A DNA stretch of 64,000 nucleotides, from the NCBI RefSeq assembly GCF_900590885.1, contig NZ_UUON01000045.1:1-64000 (forward strand). Direction: 5' to 3'. A model generated the notes under the pieces. The model saw nothing but the letters and a program-made list of their open reading frames with translations. It was not told the origin of the DNA and ran no database searches. A program made the position numbers and the translations under genes. This DNA comes from Pseudomonas viridiflava. GTDB lineage: Bacteria > Pseudomonadota > Gammaproteobacteria > Pseudomonadales > Pseudomonadaceae. Every line of letters starts with the position of its first letter. Position 1 is the stretch's first letter. Below are positions 8,298-15,603 of this stretch, in pieces.

Positions 8298-8566
8298 GAT
8301 CGAGCTGTTGTGGGATTGCAACTATCAATAACCCTTTTTAATCAGTGGATATATAGGCGTAGTTGCACCAAAAAGTGGCACATATAGGAGTTCTACCTTT
8401 AAAAATGTGTGGTTATTGAAGGACTTACAGCACTTTTAATCCGACGAAAGGATAAAAATACTGTTGTTACACGTTTTTACAGTGGGTATTATTGCCGGGC
8501 GTTCACCTCCCACGGTTTATGCATTTTTAAATCCCAAGTTTCCATCAGCTACTTGGGATTTTTTTT
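8298..8566 (+). ncRNA. Candidate small RNA or long 3' UTR ending in a strong terminator
   Basis: This 269-base A/T-rich stretch has no convincing reading frame and separates the AraC gene from the convergent cyclase gene. It ends in a textbook Rho-independent terminator (8530-8566) oriented for a plus-strand transcript. It contains several GGA motifs (for example ATAGGAGTT, GAAGGACTT, GAAAGGATA). It could be an independent sRNA or simply the 3' UTR of the AraC message. No known sRNA family was recognised. Confidence 0.4.
8530..8566 (+). terminator. Rho-independent terminator
   Basis: AATCCCAAGT (8530-8539) pairs with ACTTGGGATT (8551-8560) across an 11-base loop. A run of T follows to 8566. 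On the opposite strand only three T follow the stem, so it mainly serves plus-strand transcription. Confidence 0.85.
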
Positions 8567-8587
8567 GCCCGCGATTTGACCTCGGTG

Positions 8588-9532
8588 TCACGCTTGATCC
8601 CCGGCAAACTCGGCGCGCATCCGCCCATTGCGTTTGGCCTGGTACAGCAACTTGTCCACGGATTCGACAAACCCCAGCAGCGGGCTGTCGGGTGTGACGA
8701 TTTGCGTGCCCACGCCCAGGCTCAAGGTCAGCAGGTTCGACACCGCCGAAAAGCCATGCTCGATCTGCTGCTGGCGCACCAGATGCAGGCAGCGTCGCGC
8801 CACTTGTTTGGCTGATGCTGCATCGGTTTCCGGCAACAGCCAGACAAACTCTTCACCGCCGATACGCGCAATGAAATCCCGTGGCCGGTTGGCCGCCTGC
8901 GACAACGTGCGGGCCACCTGGCGCAGGCATTCGTCGCCCTTGATGTGCCCGTAGTGGTCGTTGTACTGCTTGAAAAAATCGATATCGAGGATGATCAACG
9001 ACAGCGGCAGCTGGCTGCGCTGGGCGCTGGCCCATTCGCGCTCCAGCACGGTGTCGAACATGCGCCGGTTGGCGATGCCGGTGAGGCCGTCCTGGTAGGA
9101 ATATTCCTCAAGCTGCTTTTGCAGGCGCACCAGGTGTTCTTCGGTCTTCTTGCGTTCGCTGATATCGAACATAAAGCCGATCAGCGCCTCGACTTCGCCG
9201 TCCTTGCGCACCACGGGCACCACGTCGCGAATCCATACGTAGTCGCCGTTTACCGTCAACGCGCGGTAATCCGCCTCATGGTCCACGCCCGCGCGCGATT
9301 GCGACACGCAGAAATTCACCACGTACTCGCGGTCATCCGGGTGCATGCGCTCGACCCAGTCGTCCACCGTGACCCAGCTCTGCGGGGTCCAGCCGAGCAG
9401 CGCCTCGATTTGCGGGCCGATATAGCTGAAGGTCATGGTCTGCCAGTCGATGCGCCAAGGGATGGCCTTGGTCGATTCCAGCAGGGTTTTGTACACGTCA
9501 CTGTCGGGCTGGCTCGGCGGTTCGATGCTCAT
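8588..9532 (-). CDS. PAS domain-containing diguanylate cyclase
   Basis: This 314-residue cytoplasmic protein makes cyclic di-GMP from two GTP. An N-terminal PAS/PAC sensor (about residues 10-130) includes FSYIGPQIEALLGWTPQSW and GFMFDISERKKTEE. It is followed by a GGDEF domain with the catalytic signature ARIGGEEFVWLLPETD (GGEEF near residue 222). The product-inhibition I-site RxxD is present as RPRD, five residues before GGEEF. Residues typical of GTP binding (IILDIDFFKQYNDHYGH) are intact. There is no membrane segment, so the signal sensed by the PAS domain is probably cytoplasmic. It is a monocistronic gene. Confidence 0.95.
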   Translation of the reverse strand: MSIEPPSQPDSDVYKTLLESTKAIPWRIDWQTMTFSYIGPQIEALLGWTPQSWVTVDDWVERMHPDDREYVVNFCVSQSRAGVDHEADYRALTVNGDYVWIRDVVPVVRKDGEVEALIGFMFDISERKKTEEHLVRLQKQLEEYSYQDGLTGIANRRMFDTVLEREWASAQRSQLPLSLIILDIDFFKQYNDHYGHIKGDECLRQVARTLSQAANRPRDFIARIGGEEFVWLLPETDAASAKQVARRCLHLVRQQQIEHGFSAVSNLLTLSLGVGTQIVTPDSPLLGFVESVDKLLYQAKRNGRMRAEFAGDQA

Positions 9533-9776
9533 GGGAATGCTCGGGAAAAGGGCGAATAGCCGAGAGCCTCTGGTGATCGGCGCGCGGAGTCAAGCGCCGG
9601 CCTGGGCAGCAGACGAGAGGTCGCGCGGTGGGTTTTCTGGCGTCAGAGAATCGGCGGTTTCGGGGCGAAATGAGGCGTGGTTGGCACTTTTGAGCAATAG
9701 CTCGATACCCTGCAAAAGCTCATCTACGCTGGGTGCATCACCACAACCGGGTGAGGCGCAGGGGAGGGTGCTGTTC

Positions 9777-10025
9777 ATGATGTCCATCGTCGAATTCAAC
9801 CGCATCATGGCCTCGGGCTTCCTGCCGCTCTCATGCGATTGCAGCGTGAACGAGGACGGCTCATTGCGCATCAGCGTGTTCGAGCCGGTGTCCGGTCGCG
9901 TCGATTTGCTGCTCACCCGCGTGTCGCCCGAGGGTTTGGACAGCATCCGTTCCATCTCAAACCTGATCGGCGAACTGCGCACCGAACTCAAGGCCGGGCG
10001 CCGTGGGTTTGCGGCGGTGGGTTAG
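9777..10025 (+). CDS. DUF1652 domain-containing small protein
   Basis: This 82-residue protein matches the Pseudomonas-restricted DUF1652 pattern: a start like MMSIVEFNRIMASGFLPLSC, then DGSLRISVFEPVSGRVDLLL and a helix ISNLIGELRTEL. Its function is unknown. GGGGAGGG (9761-9768) is the ribosome-binding site, and ATG 9777 or 9780 could be the start. Its stop codon overlaps that of the convergent lipoprotein gene by 3 bases. Confidence 0.85.
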   Translation: MMSIVEFNRIMASGFLPLSCDCSVNEDGSLRISVFEPVSGRVDLLLTRVSPEGLDSIRSISNLIGELRTELKAGRRGFAAVG

Positions 10026-10162
10026 CCGTTGACGCTGTGGGTGGGCGTGTCGAGCGCGCCGTAATAGCGCCAGCAGCAATGGCGATGCTCCGGCAGGATC
10101 ACGCAACCGCTGAGGCTGACGATCAGCAGCGCGGCAACCAGCATGGTAAGTCGACGGTACAT
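10022..10162 (-). CDS. Very small lipoprotein
   Basis: This is a 46-residue protein. ATG 10162 is preceded by GAGGA at good spacing. The signal peptide MYRRLTMLVAALLIVSL ends in the lipobox LSGC, leaving a mature lipoprotein of only 27 residues rich in His and Cys (PEHRHCCWRYYG). It is convergent with the DUF1652 gene, with overlapping stop codons. No function is recognised; the HCC motif hints at metal or redox contact, which is speculation. Confidence 0.65.
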   Translation of the reverse strand: MYRRLTMLVAALLIVSLSGCVILPEHRHCCWRYYGALDTPTHSVNG

Positions 10163-10386
10163 GGTGTTTCCTCTTGGGTTTACCTGCGTTAATCCTTCAA
10201 CGCGGCCACCGGCCTGAATCCGTCGCGATGCTTTCAAACATTTCATCAAGCCCCGCCATCCCCTGAGCAATACTGCCCTGGACGCCTGCTGGAAAAAATC
10301 TGCGCAGCCTGCGACGGGTTTTTTCTGCGCGCGCCGTTCAACCCATCAGCAACCGGCACTTTCGCTCGTTGCCTGAAGGAGTTGCC

Positions 10387-10698
10387 ATGAAACGTCTGGC
10401 CACATTGCGTTTTGCCTTGCTTGCTCCGCTGGCCCTTGTTGCGTTGGTCAGCACCCCGACATTTGCCCAGACCGAAATCATCATCCAGCAGGCGCCGCCG
10501 CCGCAGCGTGTAGAGATGATCCCCGCCGAGCGCCCCGGCTACGCCTGGGACCGTGGGCACTGGCGCTGGGAAGGGCGTGGTTACGGCTGGGTCCCCGGCC
10601 ACTGGCAGCCGGTGATGCGCAATGCGCGTTGGCAGCCGGGCCATTGGGAGGCCCATGGCCCGAACTGGTATTGGCGCGAAGGGCATTGGAACCGCTGA
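10387..10698 (+). CDS. YXWGXW repeat-containing exported protein
   Basis: This 103-residue protein has a signal peptide ending TFAQT (about residue 28). A mature part follows built of W/G-rich repeats: YAWDRGHWRWEGRGYGWVPG, then HWQP and WQPGHWEAHGPNWYWREGHW. This is the YXWGXW family, small exported proteins of unknown function. GGAG (10379-10382) lies before ATG 10387. An ECF sigma gene starts 29 bases downstream in the same direction, so the protein may be part of, or a target of, that envelope-stress or metal regulon. Confidence 0.85.
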   Translation: MKRLATLRFALLAPLALVALVSTPTFAQTEIIIQQAPPPQRVEMIPAERPGYAWDRGHWRWEGRGYGWVPGHWQPVMRNARWQPGHWEAHGPNWYWREGHWNR

Positions 10699-10727
10699 AC
10701 CCTGACCCTTAGCCGAGAATTGCCCGA

Positions 10728-11306
10728 TTGAAAGAGACTGATCCGGACGTTGAGCTGTTGGCACGTATCGGCAATAACGAACCTGCCGCCGTCAACGAAA
10801 TGGTGACGCGCAAGCTCCCGCGGTTGCTGGCGCTTGCCGGTCGGCTATTGGGCGATGCCGACGAGGCCAGGGACGTGGCCCAGGAAAGTTTTCTGCGCAT
10901 CTGGCGCCAGGCGGCCCACTGGCGCAGCGGCGAGGCGCGGTTCGACACCTGGTTGCACCGGGTCGTGCTCAACCTGTGCCATGACCGTTTGCGCCGGCGC
11001 AAGGCGCGCCCGTTGACGGACGAGGAGGCGGCCGAGCTGGTGGACAGCTCGCCTTCCGCCGAAGACCAGTTGCACAGCCAGGACCGCAGTGATCGCGTGG
11101 CCGCCGCGTTGGCGGCCTTGCCCGAGCGCCAGCGCGAAGCCATCGTGCTGCAGTACTACCAGGAGCTGTCGAATAGCGACGCCGCGGCCCTGATGAATAT
11201 CAGCGTCGAGGCACTGGAGAGCCTGCTGTCGCGGGCCCGACGCCAGTTGCGCAGCCAACTTGCCGACACACCCGGGCTTGCCCGCCCAGGAAGGGGAAAA
11301 CCATGA
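10728..11306 (+). CDS. ECF RNA polymerase sigma factor
   Basis: This 192-residue sigma factor has region 2 (LAGRLLGDADEARDVAQESF, then LRIWRQAAHWRSGEARFDTW) and region 4 (LAALPERQREAIVLQYYQEL, then SNSDAAALMNISVEALESLL), joined by a short acidic linker. It would direct polymerase to an envelope- or metal-responsive regulon. The apparent start is a TTG (10728-10730), which suggests low basal translation. Its stop overlaps the next gene's start (ATGA type). The two genes downstream encode a single-pass membrane protein and a CnrX-like sensor, giving a sigma/anti-sigma/sensor layout. Confidence 0.9.
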   Translation: MKETDPDVELLARIGNNEPAAVNEMVTRKLPRLLALAGRLLGDADEARDVAQESFLRIWRQAAHWRSGEARFDTWLHRVVLNLCHDRLRRRKARPLTDEEAAELVDSSPSAEDQLHSQDRSDRVAAALAALPERQREAIVLQYYQELSNSDAAALMNISVEALESLLSRARRQLRSQLADTPGLARPGRGKP

Positions 11307-11728
11307 CACCCAAACGTTTTGCTTATCTGGCCGACGCCTACGGGGCCGACCTGCAGCGCTGGCCTGCTGCTGAACAGGTCGCCGCCCGGGCGTTGCTTGA
11401 CAGCGGTAATGTGCAAGTGCGCGACGCCTTGCTCGAGGCGCGCTGGCTTGACGGCCAGTTGAACAGCCATCAGCCGACGCTGGCGGACGCGGCCTTGGTT
11501 CGCCAGGTGCGTCACTCTTTTCCACGCTCATTCTGGTCACGTTATGCCAGCTGGCTATCGCCCGCCGGCCTGGTGGGCGTGGGCATTGCCGGGGTGGTCA
11601 CCGGGATGCTGGTGGCGTCCATGAGCGTGCCGCTGCCGATGCTGTCATCCGAAGTGCTGCCCAGCGTCTTCGACCAAGGCGACGCGCAAGTCATCTTTAC
11701 CGTTAACGCCGAGGAAGCCGAGCAATGA
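11303..11728 (+). CDS. Single-pass membrane protein, putative anti-sigma factor
   Basis: This 141-residue protein has an N-terminal part of about 84 residues, one membrane helix at about 86-107 (GLVGVGIAGVVTGMLVASM), and a short C-terminal tail ending in acidic residues. No named domain was recognised. The topology, and 4-base overlaps with both the ECF sigma gene upstream and the sensor gene downstream, make an anti-sigma role the best inference. By that reading the cytoplasmic N-terminus would hold the sigma factor. Confidence 0.6.
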   Translation: MTPKRFAYLADAYGADLQRWPAAEQVAARALLDSGNVQVRDALLEARWLDGQLNSHQPTLADAALVRQVRHSFPRSFWSRYASWLSPAGLVGVGIAGVVTGMLVASMSVPLPMLSSEVLPSVFDQGDAQVIFTVNAEEAEQ

Positions 11729-12198
11729 CTGCCAGAACCCTGAAACCGTGGTTGTTTGTTTCGGTACTGCTTAACGTGTTTTTGATCGGCGGGGTGGGTG
11801 GCGGCCTGTATCACTGGCGGACCAGCGCCGCGCCGGTAGAGGCGGTGGTCAACCAGCATGGGTTGCGCCAGGCCATGGTCAAGCTACCGCCCGAGCGTCG
11901 TAGAGAACTGCGCCAATTGCTGCGGCATAACCGGGCCGACAGCCAGCCGTTGGTCATGGCAGGCCGGGAGGCGCGTTTGGGGGTGATCAAGCAGCTGGAG
12001 GCGCCGACTCTGGACCGCGATGTATTGGTGGCCGAGCTGGCCAAGGCCCGTGAAGCGGATGCGGCACTGCGGGCGCTGGTGGACACGACATTGGCGCAGT
12101 TTGCCAGTGGCTTGCCCCAGGAGGAACGGCAGAAGCTGGTGGAGGCCTTGTATATGCGCGGGCAGGCCAGGGCGGTGGGAGGGAAGCCGCGGTCTTGA
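11725..12198 (+). CDS. Periplasmic heavy-metal sensor-like protein (CnrX/CpxP-like)
   Basis: This 157-residue protein has an N-terminal membrane anchor (about residues 8-27, WLFVSVLLNVFLIGGVGGGL). An all-helical periplasmic part follows with KLPPERRRELRQLLRHNRAD and a helical hairpin near EAPTLDRDVLVAELAKAREA. This is the Metal_resist/CnrX fold seen in periplasmic metal sensors and metal-resistance proteins. It is the last gene of the ECF operon, overlapping the putative anti-sigma by 4 bases. Its last residues (GGKPRS) and stop codon are encoded by a repeat palindrome that doubles as a terminator. Confidence 0.75.
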   Translation: MTARTLKPWLFVSVLLNVFLIGGVGGGLYHWRTSAAPVEAVVNQHGLRQAMVKLPPERRRELRQLLRHNRADSQPLVMAGREARLGVIKQLEAPTLDRDVLVAELAKAREADAALRALVDTTLAQFASGLPQEERQKLVEALYMRGQARAVGGKPRS

Positions 12199-12213
12199 GA
12201 CCGCCCCTCCCAC
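12175..12213. repeat. Degenerate REP palindrome / terminator overlapping the sensor gene stop
   Basis: GTGGGAGGG (12175) and CCTCCCAC (12206-12213) flank an inner stem GCGGTCT-TG-AGACCGC (12189-12204). The stop codon TGA (12196-12198) lies in the loop. The outer arms match the window's GTGGGAGGGGG...CCCCCTCCCAC family. The hairpin is strong but lacks a clear T-run. Confidence 0.65.
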
Positions 12214-12221
12214 ATTTGGAT

Positions 12222-12519
12222 CTCCACCGCTCGATCCACCATCGCTCTGGCCATATCCACCAGATGCAATACCGAAACCACCAGCGTCTGTGACGTTCCC
12301 TCCAGCCGATCACCCGCCTCTTGCGCAGTAGCCGAAGCACAACGCAGCAGGCTACTGGTATGAATCAAGGCACTTTCAAAACTGGTTTCAGGGTCAACGG
12401 TGAAAAAGCATCGGCTCATCCGTATCCGGTGTTGGGGCAGGGCACAGATAGTGATCAAGCGCTGCGCCTCGACTCGCTGCAAGAGCTTGGGTACCTTGTG
12501 CACGGCGGCGTACTGCCAT
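12222..12519 (-). pseudogene. Frameshifted DUF6124/DUF3077-like small gene
   Basis: Two minus-strand frames together resemble the small Pseudomonas DUF6124/DUF3077 proteins. One frame (from ATG 12519) gives AALDHYLCPAPTPDTDEPML and then stops at 12394. The other gives FTVDPETSFESALIHTSSLL, then a helix ending VSVLHLVDMARAMVDRAVE. Removing one base from the A5 run at 12403-12407 (T5 on the coding strand) would join them as EPMLFTVDPETSF. The C-terminus runs into the repeat at 12175-12213 without a stop at the usual place. It is probably decayed, or contains an error in a homopolymer. Confidence 0.5.
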
Positions 12520-12564
12520 TTGTGATCCGCAAGACCGTGCAACGGACCCGTCAAGGAGCGCTCG

Positions 12565-13278
12565 ATGATTGACCCTCAAGTACTGCAACAACTGGCCCCG
12601 CGGGGCGTGCTGCGCGCCGCCATCAACTTCGGCAACCCGGTGCTCGCGCAACGCGGTGCAGCGGGCGAGGCCCAGGGTGTTTCCGTGGCGTTGGCCAAGG
12701 CACTGGCGGACGAGTTGGGTGTGGCGCTGGAACTGATCACCTTCGAGGCGGCAGGCAAGGTGTTTGCCGCGCTGGCTGAGGATGCGTGGCGTGTGGCCTT
12801 CCTTGCGATAGAGCCGGTGCGTGAGCAGGAGATTGCCTTCAGCGCGCCGTACGTGGCGATCAAGGGCACCTACCTGGTGGCGGCGGATTCGCCATTGACC
12901 GAGGTGGCGCAACTGGACGCGCCGGGCAAGCGCATCGCCGTGGGCCAGGGCGCCGCCTACGACCTGTACCTGAGCCGCACCGTGCAGCACGCCGAGCTGG
13001 TGCGCGCGCCGACGTCGGCGGCGGCGGTCGACTGGTTTATCGAGCAGGGCCTGGACGCGGCGGCGGGGGTGCGGGACTTACTGCAGAGCAAAGTCACCGG
13101 GCAATGGCGGCTGGTGGAGGATGATTTCATGACTATCCGCCAGGCCATGGCGGTACCGGTGGCGCATGCAGCCGCTGCCGCGTTCGTCAGATCCTTTGTC
13201 GAACGGCAGAAAGCGAATGGCTTGGTAATACGCGGGCTGGTCGAGAGCGGGCAGAGCGCGCAGTTACAGGCGACGTAG
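12565..13278 (+). CDS. Transporter substrate-binding domain protein without signal peptide
   Basis: This 237-residue protein has the family-3 periplasmic binding fold (HisJ/GlnH type). Visible are RGVLRAAINFGNPVLAQRG, GVSVALAKALADELGVALEL, FLAIEPVREQEIAFSAPYVA and KRIAVGQGAAYDLYL. Unlike true binding proteins it starts directly with MIDPQVLQQLAPRGVL and has no signal peptide. AAGGAG (12553-12558) supports ATG 12565. No permease or ATPase gene is adjacent. It may be a cytoplasmic amino-acid-type sensor or enzyme. Its 3' end overlaps the convergent Nudix gene by 15 bases. Confidence 0.8.
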   Translation: MIDPQVLQQLAPRGVLRAAINFGNPVLAQRGAAGEAQGVSVALAKALADELGVALELITFEAAGKVFAALAEDAWRVAFLAIEPVREQEIAFSAPYVAIKGTYLVAADSPLTEVAQLDAPGKRIAVGQGAAYDLYLSRTVQHAELVRAPTSAAAVDWFIEQGLDAAAGVRDLLQSKVTGQWRLVEDDFMTIRQAMAVPVAHAAAAAFVRSFVERQKANGLVIRGLVESGQSAQLQAT

Positions 13279-13626
13279 AAAGGATTTGACGATGTGGCGG
13301 GTGACGTCGGTGGTGTCCAGCTCGTCCACGGCGTTGTAGGCGTACCACTGGCAATCGACGATCTCGTTGCAAGGCCGAGCCTGCGCAATATTCACCACCG
13401 AAGCCTCGAATACATGGTGCAGGGTGTCGCGCGCTTTGAGCTCCTGCAAGTAGAGCAAGCCGTCCACGTTCAATCCGGTTTCTTCTTCCAGCTCGCGTTC
13501 GGCGGCGCCGACCGGGCGCTCGTTGCGTTCGACCTTGCCGCCCGGCAACGCCCATTTTGATCTGGCCTTGCGCACGAAGAGGATGTGCCCCTCGTGTTCG
13601 CAGATGACCGTTGCCCTTATTTTCAT
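13264..13626 (-). CDS. Nudix hydrolase
   Basis: This 120-residue enzyme hydrolyses nucleoside-diphosphate-linked substrates. The Nudix box is complete: GKVERNE, seven residues, then RELEEETGL, which fits G-x5-E-x7-R-E-x-x-E-E-x-G. The preceding VRKARSKWALPGG is also typical. Start ATG 13626 (MKIRATVICEHEGH) is placed at the domain boundary. An upstream in-frame ATG at 13680 would add 18 residues without family likeness. The specific substrate is unknown. It is convergent with the binding-protein gene. Confidence 0.9.
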   Translation of the reverse strand: MKIRATVICEHEGHILFVRKARSKWALPGGKVERNERPVGAAERELEEETGLNVDGLLYLQELKARDTLHHVFEASVVNIAQARPCNEIVDCQWYAYNAVDELDTTDVTRHIVKSFLRRL

Positions 13627-13753
13627 CGTCTGTGCCCCCGCAGCGGGATGAGTGTCATAAAAGTGTAATGCAATTGTCATGCTAAGTGGTTATGGCGCGC
13701 CGGGGTGGGTATGTGGATACTGCCCGCTGGATGAAAACGGACGAGGAGAACAG

Positions 13754-14734
13754 ATGAGCACCGTACGCTGGGGCATGATCGGCTGTGGCAGTGTCACTGA
13801 ATTGAAGAGTGGACCCGCTTTCTATAAAGCGCCAGGTTCGGCCCTGGTGGCCGTGATGGGGCGGCGCGAGGAAGCGGTGCGCGATTATGCGGCGCGCCAT
13901 GGCATTGCGCGTTTCTACACCGACGCCCAGGCGTTGATCGATGACCCCGAGGTGGACGCGGTGTACATCGCCACACCGCCTGCCAGCCACTTGGAATACA
14001 GCCTGATGGTGGCAGCGGCCGGCAAGCACTGCTGCGTCGAGAAGCCCATGTCACTGAATGCCGAGCAGAGCGCGCTGATGCAGCGCACCTTCGAGCGCGC
14101 CGGGCTGCACCTGTTTGTCTCCTATTACCGGCGCTCGCTGCCGCGCTTCCAGCAAGTGCGCGAGTGGCTGCAAGCCGGGCGCATCGGCACCTTGCGTCAC
14201 CTTACCTGGACCCTGTGCAAGCCACCGGCGGCCGAGGATGCCAGCGCCGCCAACTGGCGCACCGACCCGGCCATCGCCGGCGGTGGCTACTTTGCCGACC
14301 TCGCCAGCCACGGTTTTGACCTGTTTCAGTACCTGGCGGGGGATATTGTCGAGGTATCAGGCTTTACCGCACGCCAGGCCGGGAAGTATGCGGCTGAAGA
14401 CGCCGTAACAGCCTGCTGGACGTTCAGTTCGGGCGCGCTGGGCATGGGCTGCTGGAATTTTGTCGCGGACCGTCGTGAGGACCTGGTTGAACTGATCGGC
14501 AGCCACGGGCGTATCCAGTTCTCGGTGTTCGAAGACCAGCCGCTGCGCCTTGAAGGCGAGACTGACGAAGTGCTCGAAGTGCCGTGCCATGCACATATCC
14601 AGTGGCACCATGTGTTAGCCATGAACGCGCATATCCGCGGCGAGGCCGAGCATCCTTCGCTGGGGATCGAGGCCTTGAAGACCGATCGGATCCTCGACAA
14701 GGTGCTGCAACGTAACCCCAACCTGCCTGCGTAG
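13754..14734 (+). CDS. Gfo/Idh/MocA-family oxidoreductase
   Basis: This 326-residue NAD(P)-dependent dehydrogenase acts on a sugar or cyclitol-like substrate. It has an N-terminal Rossmann motif (WGMIGCGSVTELKSGPAF), the DAVYIATPPASHLEYSL strand and the conserved CVEKPMSLN, where the EKP lysine is catalytic. A C-terminal alpha/beta dimer domain follows (GGYFADLASHGFDLFQYL). AGGAG (13744-13748) precedes ATG 13754. It is followed 22 bases later by the RNase T2 gene in the same direction, though the two functions are unrelated. Confidence 0.93.
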   Translation: MSTVRWGMIGCGSVTELKSGPAFYKAPGSALVAVMGRREEAVRDYAARHGIARFYTDAQALIDDPEVDAVYIATPPASHLEYSLMVAAAGKHCCVEKPMSLNAEQSALMQRTFERAGLHLFVSYYRRSLPRFQQVREWLQAGRIGTLRHLTWTLCKPPAAEDASAANWRTDPAIAGGGYFADLASHGFDLFQYLAGDIVEVSGFTARQAGKYAAEDAVTACWTFSSGALGMGCWNFVADRREDLVELIGSHGRIQFSVFEDQPLRLEGETDEVLEVPCHAHIQWHHVLAMNAHIRGEAEHPSLGIEALKTDRILDKVLQRNPNLPA

Positions 14735-14756
14735 TCTGTTCAAGGAAAATAGCCGG

Positions 14757-15386
14757 ATGAAATACTGGATGGCGTTGTGGCTGGTGCTGGCCACCAGCGC
14801 AATGGCGGCCCCGCGTAGCCAAGGCACGCCGGGGGAATTTGATTTTTATGTGTTGTCGCTGTCGTGGTCGCCGACTTTTTGCCTGACGCACCCGGACAAC
14901 CAACAGTGCTCGGGCAAGGGCTACGGCTTCGTGCTGCATGGCCTGTGGCCGCAATATGCGAAGGGCGGGTGGCCGGCGTCGTGTGCGCCGCAGTCGCGTT
15001 TGTCTGGCGACGAACTCGACAAAGGCGCGACGCTGTTCCCGACGCGCGCATTGCTCAAGCACGAATGGGCCAAGCACGGCACCTGCTCCGGGCTTGAGCC
15101 TATGGCGTATCTGGAAAAGACCGATGCCGCGTTGGGCGTGGTGGTCATCCCGACGCAGTTGCAACCGCTCAACACGCCGCCGTCGTTGCCGGCCCGTGAG
15201 ATCGAGGCCTTGTTCCGCCAGAGCAACCCACGCCTTGGCAATCATGGCCTGGCGGTGATCTGCAAAGGCCAGGTGCTGTCGGAGGTGCGTGTGTGCCTGA
15301 CCAAGGACCTGGCCTTCGCCGGCTGCCCGCGCAGTGTGAAAAGCCAGTGCCGCGACGGCGACATTCGCATTCCGGCGCAGCGCTAA
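14757..15386 (+). CDS. rna: Ribonuclease T2 family (RNase I-like), exported
   Basis: This 209-residue periplasmic RNase cleaves RNA through 2',3'-cyclic phosphates. The signal peptide MKYWMALWLVLATSAMA is followed by the mature protein from APRSQ. Both catalytic segments are intact: CAS I as FVLHGLWPQY and CAS II as LKHEWAKHGTC, each with its active histidine. Several cysteines (SPTFC, NQQC, APQS region, GTC, RVC, AGC, SQC) fit the disulfide pattern of the family. The length is a little shorter than E. coli RNase I. Confidence 0.93.
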   Translation: MKYWMALWLVLATSAMAAPRSQGTPGEFDFYVLSLSWSPTFCLTHPDNQQCSGKGYGFVLHGLWPQYAKGGWPASCAPQSRLSGDELDKGATLFPTRALLKHEWAKHGTCSGLEPMAYLEKTDAALGVVVIPTQLQPLNTPPSLPAREIEALFRQSNPRLGNHGLAVICKGQVLSEVRVCLTKDLAFAGCPRSVKSQCRDGDIRIPAQR

Positions 15387-15475
15387 GGCAGCATCGCCAC
15401 GCGATAGCGCTCGTCGAAATCCTCGGCCAACTGCGCCAGGGTGACCTGGCCCAGGCGCTCAACGGCACATTCCAC
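15383..15475 (-). pseudogene. 3' remnant of an unidentified minus-strand gene
   Basis: The minus strand reads GVECAVERLGQVTLAQLAED and then FDERYRVAMLP before a TAG at 15383-15385. It looks like a conserved C-terminal helix cut off at the palindrome 15473-15498. The parent family was not recognised. It overlaps the end of the RNase T2 gene. Confidence 0.3.
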
Positions 15476-15498
15476 GCCAGGCCTCGGTGCCTGGCGTG
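15473..15498. repeat. Perfect palindrome at a deletion junction
   Basis: CACGCCAGGC and GCCTGGCGTG are perfect 10-base arms around CTCGGT. The palindrome sits exactly where two oppositely oriented gene tails meet, so it may mark a deletion end point or have formed by it. Confidence 0.6.
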
Positions 15499-15603
15499 TT
15501 TGCCTGTGGTGATGCATCGCTGGCCGCCGGCTGCGTGGCGCTGGCGGTGGCCGAGGGCGTGCGCGCCGGGGTCGGCGCGCACTTTTCGCTGATCAGCGGT
15601 TGA
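15478..15603 (+). pseudogene. 3' remnant of a thioredoxin-reductase-like NAD(P)/FAD oxidoreductase
   Basis: The plus strand reads QASVPGVFACGDASLAAGCV, then ALAVAEGVRAGVGAHFSLIS, and stops at 15601-15603. SVPGVFACGD is the C-terminal FAD-binding signature of thioredoxin-reductase-like flavoproteins, and the ALAVAEG helix follows as expected. The remaining ~270 residues are absent. The stop overlaps the SDR gene end. This is a relic of a deleted gene. Confidence 0.6.

Noticed and set aside
8298..8566. Assignment of the noncoding region to RsmX/Y/Z
   Set aside because: GGA motifs are present but not arranged in repeated hairpin loops, and the GacA upstream element (TGTAAG...CTTACA) is absent.
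9590..9783. Possible 65-residue minus-strand protein beginning MDIMNSTLP, overlapping the DUF1652 start
   Set aside because: No Shine-Dalgarno, low complexity and no recognised family; the likeness to small Pseudomonas proteins is too weak to annotate.
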